Shown here: in pieces, positions 12,751 through 27,400 of the stretch
How the letters are laid out: every line of letters begins with the position of its first letter
How positions within the stretch are numbered: the first letter of the stretch is position 1
Assembly (NCBI GenBank): GCA_009741485.1
Contig: CM019217.1
Location: 42,639,700-42,703,699 of the forward strand
Direction: 5' to 3'
DNA from: Malurus cyaneus samueli
Taxonomy: Eukaryota; Chordata; Aves; Passeriformes; Maluridae
DNA length: 64,000 nucleotides
Made by a program: the position numbers and the translations under genes
Notes under the pieces: model-generated
Databases searched by the model: none
What the model was told of the DNA's origin: nothing
What the model saw: the letters and a program-made list of their open reading frames with translations, nothing else

Positions 12751-14109
12751 AAATGAGCATCTCATCTATTGCTTATAATTGTGTTTAAAAACAAACAAAC
12801 AAACATGAAGCTATGTTCTCAGAGGTTACTCCTACCAAGGACTGAATCAGCTGCCACACTGTGACAGCAGTACAGTCACCTGCACAGCCAAAAGCACAAA
12901 CAACACCAAAAATCGATGCCCCTCATCTGTCTGAATTCAAAAATGAGCAAGATCCAGGAGATTGCAAACAACTAAGCATTCCACAATTTGCAATTTCATG
13001 GCTGTTCTTCCCATTCTTCTCCTAGCTAATTTTTTTTTTTTTACAAAAAATACCAGAATAAAATATAAAATATATTCATTTATAATGACCTTTCAAACAG
13101 ACTTTAGTAATTGCTCTGCCTCATGTTTCAGCTTCTATATAGAGCTTCTATTGGAAAAGCAAATCACTACAGTTAAATAAAAGAGGCAGCAAAACACACA
13201 TAAAAGAATTAAATACCTCCAGAAGTGTTTAACTGTTAGCTGAGAGTAATATTTAACCAAACTATAAATTTAGTAGCTGAATGCAGCATTTAAGCAAAGA
13301 ACAGTTGTAGTAACAGTAGTTAAGTGCCTAAATTGTACTGAGATGAAAAGCTCTTACATGAATACAAAATCAGCTATTATTCTATGCTTTAAGAAACTGG
13401 TTATGCTACAGAGTAGCTTAATAGGAGCTTTAATATTTTGAAATTATTAAGAAGGTACAATATAAACCCAGAGCATTATTAAAGTTTTCTAGCATGCCAT
13501 CTTCCAGCAGCTTGAAGTGTGATACAGAAATTCAGTTTCTTCAGAGCCATTTGTATGTATTATATCAACACACAACCACAGCTGTCACAAATTCCATGTC
13601 TTTCAGAGTTACCAATAAAGTTTTTCTAAGTTTGATCAACTTGATCAATCCAAATTGCTGCTGTGTATCTATTCAAGTGAGGGCAACCTCTGATGGTGGG
13701 CTGGGATGTGCTGCTGTCCGACAGAGAGATCATGGGGAAGAAAGTATGTGGTTTCCTCTCCTCTTCCCATTCCTAAAGCTTTGGTTGCTAATCCACACCC
13801 TGCGCAAAGTGGACAGCTAATAATTCCTGATTGTTAAGTATCATCCAAAAGTTTCAAAGGAAGCATATTTGTGCGTATCTGTGACCTAGTCTACTACTTC
13901 GAAGCATTTACATCAATATTTTGAACACTAATGTAAGGATGTGATCCATCAACCTGAATGTGTGAGACACTCGGACATTTGGAAACATTGGAACGATGAC
14001 TAAACATTTTATTTAAATCTGAACTACAAATTATTTAATGGAGAAAATACTTTGTTTGTACCAAACAATGAAATAATGTTTTTGCCAAAAGAAAATCACA
14101 GGATTCCTA
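12751..14109. other. intergenic between CR1 fragment and GUCY1B1 3' end
   Basis: AT-rich with no supported feature. The short + strand open frames are motif-free. Confidence 0.45.
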
Positions 14110-15399
14110 GAAGTCAGTGGAAAAAATAATTTATTGCGGTTTCTTTTGCACATTAAGATGAAACATTTATACATATATATTCTGTGCTAATAAGGTATGC
14201 TAGATATAGACAACTTTTATACACAAAGTAATTGCACTATCCTATTTTATAATGCAAATATTCAGAAATTATTAGTCAGATAAGAACAGATACTATTCAC
14301 ATAAAAATGCACTATATATCAAGGTTATGGAAGGTCTATGCATCTGAAACCTTGTCCACTTTTACTAACTGTTTCAGCTGAAGAAACACACTACTTATCT
14401 CTCCAAGCTTTACATCCATTAATTAGACATGATGCCTAGAATATTATCGGATCCTTTCAAGGAATAAAATAAGATAATTTCTGAAATTAGATTGACCAAA
14501 CCAAAAGGCAACCATGTCAATCATGTCTCAGCAGCATGCCTTTCAACTCCAAGGGCTACATCAGACAAGAATCAATGCACTACAAGTGGTCTAAAATTGT
14601 CCAGCAATCTATTATTAATATGACAATTTAATTTAGGTAATACAAATCAATGAGAAATACATTGCAAGTGAACAGCATTTCAGCAGTACATTGGCACATG
14701 CTTCAAATGGCAGTATCAGAAAAACAACTGTCCCCTTTCAATACAGAAGATGTTTACAGTATCCACAAAGGCAAAATGCAGGATGATATCAAACAAGAAA
14801 CCTTTTTCTAACCAGGAATTTACAGAGCATCAAGTGTTATCCACAAAATGAATGGGAAGCATGGTAATAGCAGAACTAAATCTGATAAGATTTATACAAT
14901 AGTGTTCATAATGCTGCTTTAGGTATTTTTTTTAAACAGTTCCTTAGGTTCATTGTTCTGCCTATCAACTGAAATACCTATCTTTACAGAAACGTCACCA
15001 ATTCACATAACCACTGTACTTCAGAGATGAAGATGAAGATGTGAAGCATCAGACTGAAGTGGTTAGTTGTGGTGTGCACACTACATCGTTTCATTCAGTA
15101 TTATCTGGTGGTAGGGATGGTCACATGACTGACATGCAAAAATGCATATCAAAAAAAGGACAGCTTGAAATACATGCTCATAGCAGAGATATAACAGTAC
15201 CAAACAAGGACAAAAAATTAGTAAGCAAGCCTGAAGAAAAATGGTAGGTATGACTTCAGGAGTAGGGCAAGACAATGGTATTGCACATGGCAATGGGAGA
15301 TACAATGTGAAAGAACATCCATAACACAATCTTACTGCATGGCACCCTATTTGGAGACAGTATTGCACCCTATCCAGCGTCCTCTTCTCTTCCCTCAGC
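14110..15399 (-). other. GUCY1B1: GUCY1B1 3'UTR (inferred)
   Basis: Non-coding AT-rich sequence between the GUCY1B1 stop codon and the AATAAA at 14130. No splice sites or open frames of note are seen. The extent is inferred only. Confidence 0.5.
14130..14135 (-). terminator. GUCY1B1: candidate GUCY1B1 poly(A) signal
   Basis: AATAAA on the - strand is followed by a T/GT-rich stretch (TTTTTTCCACTG, then CTGTGATTTTCTTTTGG), as expected of a cleavage site and downstream element near 14110. It would give a 3'UTR of about 1.27 kb after the stop at 15400. The choice is inferred from position and context, as other AATAAA hexamers exist farther left. Confidence 0.5.
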
Positions 15400-15423
15400 T
15401 CAGCAAGCATCTTGCTTTGTTTC
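15400..15423 (-). CDS. GUCY1B1: GUCY1B1 exon 14, coding part (residues 613-619 and stop)
   Basis: After a weak but usable acceptor (TTGCATGCTCTCAAG) the frame reads ETKQDAC and TGA. The mammalian tail, as I recall it, is ETKQDDD with the same intron position. With these seven codons the total reaches 619, the length I recall for human beta-1. The short length makes it easy to miss, but phase, residues and total length all agree. Confidence 0.85.
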   Translation of the reverse strand, partial: ETKQDAC

Positions 15424-18400
15424 CTTGAGAGCATGCAAGCAGAATTTGAGAAGTAAGTAATTCTCTTTGAAGCAACAACATGGTGGGTTAATGTACATTT
15501 TACAACTTGCAACCAGTATCAGTAAATTATATTAAAAAATGAAGCATAGGTGCTGCATGTATTTCTTTCGTATGTCTTATATGGAGGAATGCAACAACTC
15601 CTACATGCCCTGGTGAACTACCAGCTCTGCCTGAGATATTTCAATTTGTTCCCACCAGTAATGTGGTAACAGGGCAGAAAAGAAAGACATTAGAAAGTGA
15701 AGAGGGATGAAAATTGCAGTCAAACATCTGAGGCTCTCTGAAAGAATTATCTTTTACAACAAATCTGTTTCTCAAGAGAGAAATTTCAGCTGAACCTCTG
15801 TTAAAACAATAAAGATGGTAATAATTCATCTTATAACATGCAAACAAGCAGATGCAAAATGAATAACTGGTCACAGCTGCTTTTGTTCTATGTGTATTTC
15901 TAAAGTATTTCTACTTTCTGCTGTGTTGGTATCATGAAAGAGATATCCTAAGTAGAAAAGAAGTGAAGGAGCAGCACTTCAACACTATTCTTGTAAATTA
16001 AGTCTTTCTCAGAAGTAACTGCTGCTCATGGGGACTGATATTAACGATGTCAACTCAAGAACCAAGTTTAAGCCATGCTGAGCTGCTTCAGCCCCATCAT
16101 ATTGTAGAGGCCTAGAGGAGCAAAATAATATTTAAGCCTTGGTTTCACATCTCTTATGGCATCTGTAAATATTTTGTCCTTTTTCCTCACCATGTATTTA
16201 TTACTGAGTATATTACACTGATAGATTTGCAAATGCTGAGCTAACAACTCTCCGATGTGCATTAATCCTAGATTAAAGATACTGGAGGTAGAGAACTTCA
16301 CAGTAAAAGCAAAACTAGCAGAAGTATCTTCAGGCTGATTCAAGAAATATTTGCATGTTTACTTCTATAAGCCACTTCTTGCAATATTCTGGAGTGACCT
16401 TTTAGAAAGTACCATATAGTTTCTGAATATGTGTTAACATGCCATATTGATTGTTATGAACAGTCCCGCTGAAATAAATGAGACTGCACACAATAAAACA
16501 TTAGTATTCTGAAAAGCTTCCAGAAAGAAAACCAAGAGTGCACCCTTCATAAAGCAAAGTGATTACTTTAAAGTGATCAAATGGAAAAAGTTGGTTATCT
16601 GATTTCTGCTCTCGGATTCAAACTATTATGCACAGCCTATAAAGTGCCAGAAAAAAACCTGAAGAGTACCTTCACAGGAGAAACTGCAAACAGTTCAGAA
16701 AATCTTAAAGGAGTAGAACTTTGTGCATTTTTTGTGTACAGACAGATGAAATTGTGCAGGGAGTGAAAAAGAATCAAAAGATTAGAGGATTATATTCTTC
16801 CACTTTTCAAAATCACCTCTGACAAAATGATTATCAGTTCACATCATCACATTAATGTATTTTTCTTATCTCGTCCCAATCTTAGTGCAATGTAGAAGAG
16901 ATACCTGTCATGGCAGAAGCCCTTCTGTCTCTAAGAATTACATCTATATTTGAATTTCAGAATTAACAGAAAGCAAGAAAATTAATAAGACTTTTTGAGC
17001 GTGTTTAAACTGTGAGTCCTAAGTGCTCCTGAAAATCAGGCTCACAGTATTTCTCGGTCTGGTTTATTCCTTCCCCCATGTTTTCCTCTACAAAGCTGAA
17101 CTACTGGATAATAATACTGGCAAGTGTCTCTCAGGACTGCTGTGAGGATTAACAAAACCAACTGTTGTACAAGATCTCAGAAAGAAAACTGCAATATTTA
17201 AAGTCCTAAACTACCTGAACTTAATAGTCATATTAATCACACATTAGGCTGAAACAAGGAAAATACCCACATGACTCATATACCCACATGCTACAGTACC
17301 TCTCTGAAATTTGCATTTAAGATTATAATGTGCCTTGCTACAAATCATAGGACACTTATAATGCAGAAAAAAAAGTGAAAGGTGTTTAATTAAAATATTT
17401 TAAATACGATAGATTTGAAATAATCGTACTCATGTGAAATTATAGTTAATCTTACTGTAGAATAAGAATAGAAAAGTATTCTCAAAAAGACACCCATAAT
17501 GTAATTGTAAGTAATATATATTAAAATACAGAATTAAAATGCAGAGTAAAGTACAGGGGGTTAATACTGGGAGTTACCATTAAGAAGTCAGTATTCATAT
17601 ACTTGGGTACCAGTGGTAATAAATCTGGATTAGATCTCCTAAAATGCCTCAACATTTTAACAGCCCAAATCACATTTTCAGAAGTATTTGAATATTTAGA
17701 CACATAATTAATTTCCTCTGACTTACAAGAATTATTTCAGCCAAGGTAACGGATGATTTTCATTATTTTGATGAAGTGTATTTTTAAGATTAAATACATT
17801 ATCTGAAAACTCATTCTTTTCGTATTACCTCAGGGCAAAATTCAATCTATGTAAACAGCTTTTATGCTTTCTGGATGGAACGTATACACCTGCTCAGCTA
17901 TGACAAAGAAGCTGGCATGCTATAACCTCATTGTCAAATTTGCAGCAGGCTTAGGAGTCTAGATCTCATTGTCTTTTACTGGAATTCTGGATAATACATG
18001 CCCAGAATTCTGAAACTGAAGCATAAGCTTAAAGGCCACTCAATGCTTGAAGAGCTTTACACTACATCATTTTGAGAACAGCACTTAGGCTCATAGGTCA
18101 CTCAAAAGTAGTTTTCACCCTGTACATTTCTAAAGAGAGACCTCTGCCATGCAACAGTCTCAACAAGCAGATGCCATCTGGGGTTAAGAGATCACCACAT
18201 ACATCAGGTGTGAACCTGTCTGCAAGTAGTTGCTTGACTGTAGCCTAAATATTTGAAGGCACATTTTTTCACTCACTGCAAGAAAGCAAATGGCAAATTT
18301 TGAAGTGCTGATAACCAGACATGTCAGCTAAACAGAAACCGACATTATATTGCAAAATCTAGTGCAGTGCAGAAATCTGTAAGAGGGAGATATAAATATT

Positions 18401-21400
18401 TAAACACTTGGCATTCCCTCAAGGACTCTTTGAAATCAGAAGTATTCTTTCAGGAACTGCACAAACTGCAAAGACAAATAATCAAGGACTTTCAAGTACT
18501 GTCAAGATAGTAAATGTGTTAATGAAAGAGTGTTGCACAAAACTCTTCATTTTTTTCCTACGGAACATTTAGTTTTGCAAATTCAAATGGATTTCAGTGG
18601 CTTAAATCTTTTACGTTTATGCCTCGTTTGAAAAAAACAAAATTATACTTTAGTTACTCATACCTCTGTCTCTGTACTTTTTCTGGACAAAAACCAAACC
18701 TGCATTGGCTCTTTTTTGCCCTTCATAGAAACTGGACCCCTGTACTCCAGGTGGAACTGAGGATCTGAATTTTCTGGTGTCATAAGGCACCTGAAAGAGA
18801 AAACAGGTAAATGAATGCAATTTGCATACACACCACAAGCTATGTAAAATATTAAACATGCTACAGGAATGTGAGCAAGCTACCAAAAGATTCAAATCTA
18901 TTTCTACATCATTATTATATTTGCATACCAGTAACAGAATATCATAATGCAGTTTGCTATACAGTTTCATGAGAACTCATATACTTAAATAATGGTTGCA
19001 GAGGACTGTCACTTGCAACTCAAAACAACTTTCATGTTTTGCTAACAAAGTGATTATGTCAACACCAATAACAAAACATTACTCACCTGTAAGTATATTC
19101 AGAGACATTGATCTTTCCCTTTTCTCCAGTAGTTTCTGTTCTGCTTGTTAGATTCACAGTATTTCCAAAGAGACAGTACCGTGGCATTCTTTGACCTATG
19201 ACACCTGTGACCACCTCACCAGTATGGATTCCTATTGTTATCTTTAGAGAGAAAAAATAAAGTTTGAATATTCAAAATTAATGTAACTAATCTGATGCTT
19301 CTGACGAAATACAGGTAAATGCCATTTATATCTACTAGAGTTTATTTTTCCAATGTGCTACTCCTGCTTCTTCAAAGCCTTGCATTTTGTGGGGTTTGTC
19401 ACTTCTTTGTTTTTTTAGGTTTAGTACAGAGTCATGTCTTTGCCTTCCACATGAACAAACTCTGTAATTTTCCAGCATGCACCCTGCTGTTATTATAGAC
19501 TGTGAAAATAAGTGGGCAGAGAGGCATACTCTGCAGGTCTGTGTTCAGTGAGTGTTCAGAAGGTGCAGAAATGGATGGCACAGGTCAAGAAAAAATATGT
19601 TTCTCAAAGAAAAAAATCATGGTATTTTGTGTTTAGAAGCTCAAGAGACAGGTCAGAGGTTTGGAGAGGCTCATTCTTGTAGCATGTTACAGTTACTGTA
19701 AAGCCCCAGTCAAACCTTCTCACTGCTTTACTCCACGATCAAGCAGTGAACACAGCTCTAGGCTGGGTGATGGAACAGTAATGCTCATGTAAATAGAAAT
19801 ATGCATTGCACTCATTAATCATTTTCTGCTCACAGCCCTCTGATGAGGACAGTTAATGCAGTTTGGCCAGTTCTGTGTCAGTGCCACAACATCTCCATCA
19901 AGTCCCACAGTGAGTGAGTCCACAAACATAGACTGGTGTCAGTAATCATTGCTGTAACTATCTACGGAACTGTCCTTCTCTTTCTAATACAGTAAGTTCT
20001 TATTCTGGCATGAGGTGATCAAAAATATCAGGGAGGGACTATTATTGATCTGTTCATTGAGTTGAACAAGACTCAACAGATTGTACTTGATGAACAATAG
20101 GAATTAATTGATTATATTGAAATTATCAGAAAACAGACATAAATGATGTGGCCCAAAATTAGTCCTTTAGCTTTTAAAGCACAATAAGCATTTTAAGGTC
20201 CGGGAACTGCACATGTCACAGCTATGACTCTCATATTATTTGCATGTGTCAGTCTCAAAATCTAACAATAACAAAGTTCACGTAGACTGGGACTAGACCA
20301 CTGTCACGTTTCAAAGCACAATCATCCTACCCAAGAATGGGTTTTTCATTCAAGCCCACATTTACTAACCTGTACAGGTTCACCATCTACTTGAACTTGG
20401 CCTGCTATTTCCATCATATCCAACGCCAGGTGGCAGATAGATCGTGCATGATGCATGCAAGGCTCTGGTAGACCACTCACTGTCATATACTTGTCCCCAA
20501 CTGTTTCCACCTATGAAGACAGGTATTTTTCAATTACTTTATTATTACAGTTTTTAGAGTACTAGAATGGATTTAGTGCTTCCTTCAAGACTGCCTGTCC
20601 TTTCAAATAGTTCCCCTTCCCTTTCATTCAAATCACCCTAATTACTGTCATCTCTTCTTGGTTTTCGAAGAGAATATATTGCAAACCCATAATGCAACAA
20701 CCTATCATGACACTGTGATTGTGTAAACCTGAGTCTTTCCTAGTGTCCTCTGAATGAAACTGAGCTCTATGTTTGCTCTGACTCACACCCTTGATTCACA
20801 CAGTACTGGCCACAAAATTCAGTTCTAGTAAAAGCTAGGAATGAAATTCATAGATACAAACACACAAGCAAACACATATATATGAGACATACATGTATCT
20901 ACCTCTGTACCTTCCCACTACCAGCCACATTTGCAGCTACACCTCACTCCTAATGAAGGAATAAAATTCACATTGAGTAACTGAGTAATAAATTATAATT
21001 CACAACTAGAGGGCCCAGGAATAGGACTGAAAAATTTAAAGCTCAAGGTCAGAAGAACCACAAATGGCTTGTACAAGTTGACATCTGCCAAAAGTAGAAG
21101 TAGATTTAGCACTTTATGTTCCTTCACACATCTAGAGATAACCAACATACTCTTCTGTAGCTATCTAATATCAGGTAACACAGTTCAGACTGAGAACATT
21201 AAGTTTTTTTCAAAAAGCCTAAAATTTAAGACAAGTACAGAAAAGACTGACACAATAGTAAAATCATTGAAAAGTAACAGATTAGATGCTTTAAGAATCT
21301 TATGCTTACCTTATAAACAAAAGGATTCCTTCGTGAATCGGTCAGAATATCAAATCTTGTGTAAAGATCGTTTAAAAGATTGACAATTTTCATGGCTCCC

Positions 21401-24400
21401 TCTCCAGAGGCATGTTTACTACAAAAGGCATTGAATCCAACAATGCCACTGAAAAGAATGGTGACATTGTCGTAACGCTTGGCTGGAACAGGACGCTTGT
21501 GTCTCAGCTCATTTGCCACTGATGGTGGTAGGACAGAGTATAGTAATCTGCACAGGTAACAAAAGAAAGGCACAAATAAAACAGAGGATGTGGAGAAAGG
21601 TGTTTTTAGCAGCTCTTACATATATTAACTTCATATCCCCCACAGGGTTTATAACATACTCCCATTATCAATAAGCAATAGAAAAACTGTTTATTGAACA
21701 ATAAATTATTTGGAAAACAAGAACGGATCTACATGAGCATACCATTTCAAACACACATTAATCTAAATTATCAACAAAATGAGACATATATTACTAATTT
21801 TTCTGACATCATATGCTGATAATGTCTTGGATCACTTTTACTTCTTTCTGCCACATCCTCAGCTCATATAATATGGTTTTGCTCACAGAACCATAAAAAA
21901 AGCAAGAAAGACCAAGTAATCAAAAAGTTTTTCATCTCTGATCAATTCATGCATTTCTAAATGCTTCCTCTTCTATTGCTTTTAGGGTCAAGATTGTATT
22001 TTTTTATTAATAGTCTATATGACATATTAACAGTTGTTCATCTAAATTATGAAAAAAAATATCCAGTCACACAGAAATTCACCCTATTGTCCTGTATTCT
22101 TTCAATTTTCTAATCGTATTTTAAGGTCTATTTCCCTCCTGACACAGCTAAGTGGACAAGCTGAAGATCTGTTTCACAAATCCCGAACATCATTTTGTAC
22201 ACAGCCTCCTGCACAAATCCTCATTAGTTGGATTTTTGGCAAGTTCACTACTGCATAAGTTATAATTAGAGAATACTTTTGGCACATCATACAGTAACTG
22301 ACACTGTCTGTTCCAGCAGCTGCTATAAAGGCTAGAATTCCTGAAGATAAAATGACATTATAAAGCAAGCCAACACGAATGAGGGGAAAAAATACTTTTT
22401 AGGGTTTTTTTCCTCTGGTTAACCTGTCCATCCCTTTCAAGTATGGAGAAGAACAACTTCCATTACTCCATTACAGTAAAAAACATATCTGTCAATAGAA
22501 TTCATACAGAGACTGCACGATGTTTTATAAACAAGAGTCAATCACGAACCCCACGCTACTTTTCACACAAGCTTTTTTTAAATTTGCCAGTCACTGTTGA
22601 GCTCAGATGGCATAGACTAATGGCATTTAAATTTTGACTTTATAGTTACCTGTAGAATTGGATTCAGGGCCCAATGCACACTTACTGTTAAGTGTTATTT
22701 TTATGTACTTATATCTAGATAACCCCAAATTCATTTCTACAGATAACTATTAAATCAAATTCATAGCATGAATTTGAGGCTATTGCAAAATTACAGCTTT
22801 ACACAAACAGTTTTCAAGGTTAACAAGATATGTTCTATCAACCTGTGCCAGAAAGACAAAGTCGGTTTACTGAACTCTATCAAATAAGAGCATCTGGGCA
22901 TTCCTCAAATTCCCCTTAGCTACAGTTACGGCATATAAGTTTCCAAAATTTTAGGTAATTTGCAAATAAAAAGAATTGTCAGCTCACTTTTTATAACTTT
23001 TTTATCAGGGAGGGAGCCATCAAAACATCTAGGCATGTAAAGGCCTAGACTGTGGGTGACATTTGACAATCTAAATAAAGAAATACCCTATTAAATGTTC
23101 TTTCTCAACTCCAAAAATACCAGTCCTGGTTATCTCTAATATTCCTTACAAGATTCTGTTATTTTTTGAAGACAGTAGCTATAAATAATATATGGCTTTG
23201 AGTGTTTCAGCTCAAAATTGGGATTCGGCTCTTACGTGTCTGTCTTTTTCTTTTCATCTTCCAGTGCACGCAGTGTGTGCTGCAGTCTGTCAGTGAGGAT
23301 CTCAAGCTCCTGTGTCAGTTTATATTCCTCACGGAACTGCTCTCCCAGAAGAACCAGATCACGGGTGGCATCATGCAAGGGAATATCACTCAGATATAAA
23401 CCTCTTCTGGTTAAATCATCCAAGTTCATCACACTGCAATGCAGAGAAATATATAATAATACGGGGACAATTACACTTGCCAAAGGAGCATTTAAAATTC
23501 AAAAAGCAGAGAGTAAATAAATTTTAAAACTAGTAATTGCAAAATGATAATCAGTATTATAGAACTCTAGGTTTAAAGTACCTTGGTGAACAAAGAAAGA
23601 GAATACTGTCTGCTTCAGGCAAGTAGATCATTTGCCCTTTCAGGCGTAAGCAGCTGATTTCTGTGCCAGTCAGCTCATCTTCACACTCCAGCTTTTCCAC
23701 ATCCAACAGCCCCTCCTGGTGATGAAAAGTCACAATTGTGTAAGGGCAATGGAGTGTTATGCACCAGCCTAGTATGTAAGTGTATTCATTAGGAAGGCAG
23801 TCAGAATATTTGGAATAGACTTAGAGACTACATTAAACCCCAAATAACTTCTCATTTGAACACCATGCACTACCTGTATTTTAATACTGCAATTTGCTAC
23901 ATTAAAGAAACAAAGCATGATACCTTTCTTTACATTCATATTCATAATTCCTTGCATTCTTCCACATAATTTCTTAACAAGTTTTGACAATAGTATTGCC
24001 TGTGAAATCTCACAGTATTTCTGTGAAATTCTGTGCCTGGGAATATCTCTAAGAAATATTCCTGGCTTCTCTCAGGTGCAGTTTATTCTTTAAATAATCA
24101 GGCTCCTTGATGTAGTAAGTGTTACTCTACATGCTGCATGTGTTTGTATAACCTGCCTTGTCTCCTGCCCTCTTTAAAGAAAACGACACAAACCTTTGTG
24201 TGAACATATAGGCCCACGCAAGGATACACTTTGTGTCCAACACTGTTATGAAGCAAAAGTAAATTATCTGTCTACATTTGCTTTGATGCAACACCATACT
24301 TAACAGCTACAACCAAATTCATACCTGTGACTCCCTCTTGGCTCAAGATTGAGCCACAATGGTCTGAGCATACCACTATAGAGAGGATTTTCTCTGAAGA

Positions 24401-27400
24401 CTTCTGAACTTTCTGCACTTCTTATCTCTCCAAAGTACACTTAAAGAAAAGCTGGGAAAATATTCTCTAGTTACCTTAGTCCTCAGTACAAAGACTGTAT
24501 TGATATGGGAGAGGATCCCATGGAAGCTAATATCAATGTGAGGCCGGACCAAGGAGAAAACTGACAACAGACTGCAATTTCCTGGCTGTAGCTAGAATAT
24601 TAAAAAACAGAAAAAAGAAAAGAATGTTATACTTTATAATAAATATATACATAGAGCAATTAAATTCCATTTTCTTAGATGACAACACAAAATGGAAGAG
24701 AATATATACTTTATGAATTTCTCCATTAAATCACAACGTTTTTAAATTGTTCTCTTAGTTCATATGGACACAACCATGAGGAACAAAGCTATTGTAGTAT
24801 CATGCTATTTTCAAGTCCTTTTTCAAACAAGAGAAGCACAATTTAGTAAATGTTATACACATACATGGGAATGCTGTTTAGACAGATAATCCTAAACCTA
24901 TTTTATCTATCTTTATAATTTACCTGTGAAGCACCTATCACTAGAAATTTCTATGGCTATTCATGCATAAGAATCAACTAACCTGTGGAAGGACTCTGTA
25001 TATAGCATTGCCACATTGTGTGACCACCAGATCTCTGTCAAATATGATGTGGAAAGGAAATGCCTTGCAGAAAGTATAGGGACTGATGCGAGACTCTTGG
25101 GTACCATTTTCTTCAAATCTGTCAAGGTCCTCATAGTAGTCCTCTTCTTTAGACTCTTTCTCTTCAATTAGAAATTGAATATGGTCACACTCCTCATTTC
25201 TCTGCTGAATAACCTAGAGAAATGAAGAAAAAATGAAAAATTGAAAATTCTGCTACTCATTTGTAACTGGAATGCTACTATGAAGACAGGAACATATTTA
25301 GAGGAGAAAGATAAGTTCAAGAATTACATTTGCATCTTGAAAAATACTGTATTCTAGTAAGAATTTCTGATTTTACAGCCTTTGTAATTCCAGGTGAATA
25401 ATTATGCCTTTGCTTAGCCACAGTTATTCTCTGCAAAAGCAACATACTGGAGATCACCCAAATACAATTTATTAAGCCTCAGTGAAATGCAGATCCTAAA
25501 ATGAGGAGTAAAGGCTCAGTTTATGCTTGTTTTTACTGGTGCTTGTCAGAAAACAGGGTGGCCCCTTCCACTTAAAGAAACCTGTGGTCTTGAATCACAC
25601 AGATCACTTGAAACCTTGTTTTGATCAAAGCTCTTTGCAAGGTCTATAACACAACAGCAAATAGTGCTGACTGTTTAGTGCTGACTAAATAGTGCTAAGA
25701 GAGTGGGCATGTCACCAACAACAAGAAGAAAAGTAGATAGAGCAGATGTTAGAATTATACAGTCCTTACACATTCCAGAAGATTGCAACATCAGAGCCAA
25801 GAGACAGAACTAAAAGCAATTACAATCTTCCCTGGGCTGTATTCCATAATAAAGGAAATGACAGCAAAACTAGAGTCATCTACATCAGCAAAATATTAAA
25901 AAGATGTCTTCAATATAATATGGCATCTAACACTTCAGTAATTTTACTCAAAGTTAGCGAAAAACATGAAATTAATAGGGATTATTTTGTTAGGAGCAAG
26001 AGTAATGTATGGCAACATAATTTAAGCTAATAACCAGTAGAATAACACCATTTACCCTGAGAAACCAAATTAATCTCTTTTCAAATTTAATTAGACTTAA
26101 TGGCAGGAAAAGAACAATTCTATTTACACAGTATTGTTGAGCAGCGACTTTCTGGAACATGTTCCACCTGATTCTATTTTCATGTAGATTCTGATCCTAA
26201 AGTTACTGAAGCAAAAAAAAAAGATTTCTTAAAATGTCTAAAGCATCTGGATTTTGTCCTTTACACATAGTCTTAACCACAGAGATTAACAGTTACAATA
26301 TGAACACAGAACTGATATGCACTAACAATGCACTTGATCCCTAAAATGTTAAGTTTATAAAATATTTGTTCTCTGAAAATGCCAAAAATACTAGCTGATA
26401 GGTAGGGGAGTCCTGATCCCTTTATTTGCTCCTATACAAATGGAGGAGTGTAAACCAGTATTTTTTGGTTTTTATGTTGATGATTAATTTAAGGTGGCAG
26501 TGTTCTTTGATCTACTCATTTGAAGGAAAGAGATGCTTTTCTGGAGGGGAGTTGAGAGCAAGAGTCAGATTTAGGGGCTCTATAGCTGTCTGCTGCATTC
26601 TTCTTCTCTTTCTACAGCATATGTAAGTAACTTAGAGAAAGATCAGCTTACTATATTTACCAGCTAATGTAGCTACCCAAAGCTGCATGCATGAATAAAC
26701 TCAAATGTTGATGATGATAAAATCTAACTGCCTCAAGAAGCAGTATTGGTAATCCATATGCCAGTGTGTGACAAAGACAAGTGGGAAATTATGAGCTAAT
26801 AAGGGGTAAGACTTAGAAAAAATATATGGGGGTCATCTGAGGAAACCACATTAAGTGGGTTTGTCTAGGACAATGGAACACAGTAGATGGACACCTAGTT
26901 TTGCTCTGAATTCAGGGTTTAAAGGTTTTCCATGTGTTCCTCTTCCTTTAGATCATTATCCCTGAAATTGTGAGAGAATGCGGTCATACTGAGAATTAAC
27001 AGAATGTGGTTAAGAGTCTTAGTTCTTACTTTCCACCACTCGTACACTCCCACAGGTTTTATTTTAATACTACTGTTATTGTGGCCAGAGATAGCTGAGA
27101 TTACACATAGAAACCTTTTTCATATTATGGAGATTTATCTCTAGAACTGATCTGTGCTTCCAGATCATTTCTAGTCTTGGATCTTACTTCAAAGCGTTGC
27201 TCTCGCTATGGAAAACACCCCTGCATACTTTGGAAGAAAACCTTCTTAATTCAGCACAGCTGATTTTAAAAAATCTAATATTTTTTAAGGAAATGTTCAT
27301 ATTAAGCATATCATAGAAGCATATAACCTTCCAGAGATACTCTCTCCTGATAGCCACCTTACTCACTGCACTCTAGCATTCTGTTACAACCTGTACTTAC

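Noticed and set aside
15378..15398. An alternative exon 14 start giving an acidic REEDAG-like tail
   Set aside because: The acceptor would be GAG with no pyrimidine tract. The nearby ETKQDAC reading fits the family tail and has a better splice site.
16068..16343. - strand 91-codon ORF considered as the last GUCY1B1 exon
   Set aside because: It is far too long and dissimilar to the known C-terminus, and its acceptor is weak.
18658..18663. Reading through the exon 13 donor to an immediate TGA as the GUCY1B1 terminus
   Set aside because: The conserved seven-residue tail was found at 15400-15423 in the right phase and gives 619 residues, so splicing is preferred.
23202..23527. + strand ORFs of 65-100 codons over GUCY1B1 exon 9
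   Set aside because: They are antisense shadows of a well-supported coding exon.
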